From Rhodococcoides corynebacterioides NBRC 14404 (GTDB lineage Bacteria; Actinomycetota; Actinomycetes; Mycobacteriales; Mycobacteriaceae): DNA of 64,000 bases. This document shows, piece after piece, positions 62,398 to 64,000 of this stretch. The notes under the pieces were generated by a model. It had not been told where the DNA came from. It searched no databases and worked only from the letters and a program-made list of their open reading frames with translations. The stretch spans positions 218,630 to 282,629 of the forward strand of contig NZ_BCWV01000006.1 in the NCBI RefSeq assembly GCF_001894765.1, read 5' to 3'. Position 1 is the stretch's first letter, and each line of letters starts with the position of its first letter. The position numbers and the translations under genes are program-made.

Positions 62398-64000
62398 CCA
62401 CCCTGCTGCCCTCGCGGCCCGCCGCCACCCCCGCGCCGTCCCGCCGGACACTCCACTGGGAGACACCCGCTGCGATCGCGCTCATCGTGGGCACCGCCGT
62501 GGCCTACCTGGTGAACCTGTCGGCGAGCGGATGGGGCAACTCCTTCTACGCCGCGGCCGTGCAGGCAGGATCGCAGTCCTGGACGGCGTTCTTCTTCGGG
62601 TCCTCGGATGCGGCCAACTCCATCACCGTGGACAAACCACCGATGTCGTTGTGGGTCATGGGATTGTCCGTCCGCCTGTTCGGTTTGAACTCCTGGTCGG
62701 TGCTCGCGCCGCAGGTGATCATCGGGGCGGCCTCGGTGGCGGTGCTGTGGCGCACGGTGCGCCGCCATGCGGGCCCGGCCGCGGGTCTGCTCGCCGGACT
62801 CACTCTCGCACTGACACCCGTTGCAGCGCTGATGTTCCGGTTCGACAACCCCGATGCCCTGCTGGTGTTGCTGATGATCGTCGCCGTCTGGGCCACGCTG
62901 CGCGCAGTGGACGACGGTCGCACCCGCTGGCTCGTCGTGGCGGGCGCCGCGGTGGGAGCCGGGTTCCTCACCAAACAGCTCCAGGTGATGCTGGTGGTGC
63001 CGCCGATCGCCCTCACCTATCTCGTCGCCGGTCCGGTCTCTCTGCCCCGCCGCGTCGGACAGCTCGTCGCCGCCCTCGGTGCCGCTGTCGTCACCGCCGG
63101 GTGGTGGATCGCCGTCGTCGAGCTCTGGCCCGCCTCGTCGAGGCCGTGGATCGGTGGATCGCAGAACAATTCGATCCTCGAACTCACGCTCGGGTACAAC
63201 GGTCTGGGCCGTCTGAACGGCGAGGAGACCGGCTCGGTGGTCTCCGGCGGCGGCGGTGGAGCCGCCGGCCGGTGGGGCGACACGGGCATCCTGCGCCTGT
63301 TCGAAGCGGCTCAGGGCGGTCAGATCGCGTGGCTCGTCCCGGCCGCGCTGATCCTCGGACTCGCCGCACTGGTGTTCCGCGGCCGTGCCCCTCGTACGGA
63401 CGGGTTGCGCGCGGGAGTCGTGCTGTGGGGTCTCTGGCTGGTCGTGACCGGCCTGACGTTCAGTTTCATGGCCGGCATCTTCCACGCGTACTACACCGTG
63501 GCGCTCGCTCCCGCCGTCGCGGCCCTGGTGGGTACCGGGGCGGTCGTGCTGTGGCGTCGACGTGACCGCATCGCGTCGCGACTCGTGCTCGCCGCGGCGA
63601 TGATCGCGACCGTCGCCACCGCGTGGATCCTGTTGTCGCGCAGCGCCACCTTCGTTCCGTGGCTGCGCATCGTCGTCGTCGTTGCCGGTGCCGTGGCGCT
63701 CGTGGGGCTGCTCGCACCCCGGCTCACTGGGGGTCGCCTCGCCGCCGTCACCGTGACGGCCGCACTGATCGCCGGGCTGGCCGGCCCCACGGCCTACGCC
63801 GTGCACACCATCGCGACTCCGCACACCGGCTCCATCGTCTCCGCCGGCCCGGCTGTCGAGGGTGGACGCGGCGGCTTCGGCGGGCCCGGCGACGGACGGG
63901 GGCGCGGGGACGGCCAGGCCGCGGCGAGGTTCCCGGGTGCTCCGACCGGAGGCGGCCCGGCCGGCGGCGTTCCGGCGGGCGGCCCCGCCGGTGGTCCCCC
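62394..64000 (+). CDS. ArnT/GT39-like membrane glycosyltransferase (3' end outside window)
   Basis: A frame that is open to the window end, about 535 residues, with no stop. It is highly hydrophobic with many membrane helices. SFYAAAVQAGSQSWTAFFF and SITVDKPPMSLWVMGLSVRL are hallmarks of the ArnT/PMT-like YkcB group, which use polyprenyl-phosphate sugars. A Gly-rich stretch without hydrophobic residues starts about residue 485 and continues to the edge, suggesting an exported linker before a further C-terminal domain. It is coupled to the GT2-GtrA gene. Acceptor and sugar are unknown. Confidence 0.87.
   Translation, partial: MTTLLPSRPAATPAPSRRTLHWETPAAIALIVGTAVAYLVNLSASGWGNSFYAAAVQAGSQSWTAFFFGSSDAANSITVDKPPMSLWVMGLSVRLFGLNSWSVLAPQVIIGAASVAVLWRTVRRHAGPAAGLLAGLTLALTPVAALMFRFDNPDALLVLLMIVAVWATLRAVDDGRTRWLVVAGAAVGAGFLTKQLQVMLVVPPIALTYLVAGPVSLPRRVGQLVAALGAAVVTAGWWIAVVELWPASSRPWIGGSQNNSILELTLGYNGLGRLNGEETGSVVSGGGGGAAGRWGDTGILRLFEAAQGGQIAWLVPAALILGLAALVFRGRAPRTDGLRAGVVLWGLWLVVTGLTFSFMAGIFHAYYTVALAPAVAALVGTGAVVLWRRRDRIASRLVLAAAMIATVATAWILLSRSATFVPWLRIVVVVAGAVALVGLLAPRLTGGRLAAVTVTAALIAGLAGPTAYAVHTIATPHTGSIVSAGPAVEGGRGGFGGPGDGRGRGDGQAAARFPGAPTGGGPAGGVPAGGPAGGP

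Overview
The window is high-GC actinobacterial chromosome. GTG and TTG starts, ATGA/GTGA translational overlaps, short intergenic gaps and gene order all point to the Mycobacteriales, most likely Rhodococcus or a close relative. Two blocks follow the order I recall from Mycobacterium tuberculosis: accE5-maf-sseA-sufE-accA3 and lhr-nei (Rv3281-Rv3285, Rv3296-Rv3297), then lpdA-GGCT-amiA1-amiB1-deoD-pmmB-upp-Rv3311 (Rv3303c-Rv3311). No rRNA, tRNA or CRISPR array was seen.

Region by region. 1-9.7 kb: acyl-CoA carboxylase epsilon and alpha genes with Maf, a sulfurtransferase and SufE, interleaved with four PapA-like condensation-domain acyltransferases. 9.7-14.5 kb: housekeeping and hypothetical genes (DUF1707, HAD hydrolase, methyltransferase, Lrp/AsnC, CPBP protease, NAD(P)-binding protein, a helical protein). 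14.5-19.8 kb: Lhr helicase and the Nei glycosylase. 19.9-25 kb: a variable region. A SARP-type regulator is cut by an IS3-family element, and the far side of that element carries a fragment of a different gene (DUF6262/TnpC-like), a secreted-protein gene with an internal TGA, an orphan lipoprotein, a DnaB-N-domain protein and a hemerythrin. 25-36.9 kb: an SPL-like radical SAM protein, an orphan E2 acyltransferase, a GyrI-like protein, LpdA, GGCT, two M20 amidohydrolases, an enoyl-CoA hydratase, and purine/pyrimidine salvage and phosphosugar genes.

36.9-41.5 kb: an EspC-like type VII substrate candidate coupled to an NlpC/P60 protein, an Rv3311-like protein, a secreted lipase and a DUF2200 protein. 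41.7-58.8 kb: a catabolic region holding an amine oxidase, a TesB thioesterase, an ADP-forming acyl-CoA synthetase, a coupled beta-oxidation-type operon (acyl-CoA dehydrogenase, FadB fusion, CMD protein, SDR), an ABC importer of the iron/phosphonate/polyamine class, an MmgE/PrpD protein, a GntR regulator and an MFS transporter. Two distant promoters here share a 36-bp element (30 of 36 identical), which suggests a local regulon. 58.8-64 kb: a two-component system divergent from a GT2-GtrA and GT39 glycosyltransferase pair. The divergent gap carries seven CCCGGG hexamers, almost all on an exact 11-bp period.

The most unusual signals are the phased CCCGGG array, the shared promoter/operator of the catabolic region, the IS3 junction between two unrelated broken genes, the interrupted small secreted protein, and the four acyltransferases inside the acyl-CoA carboxylase locus.
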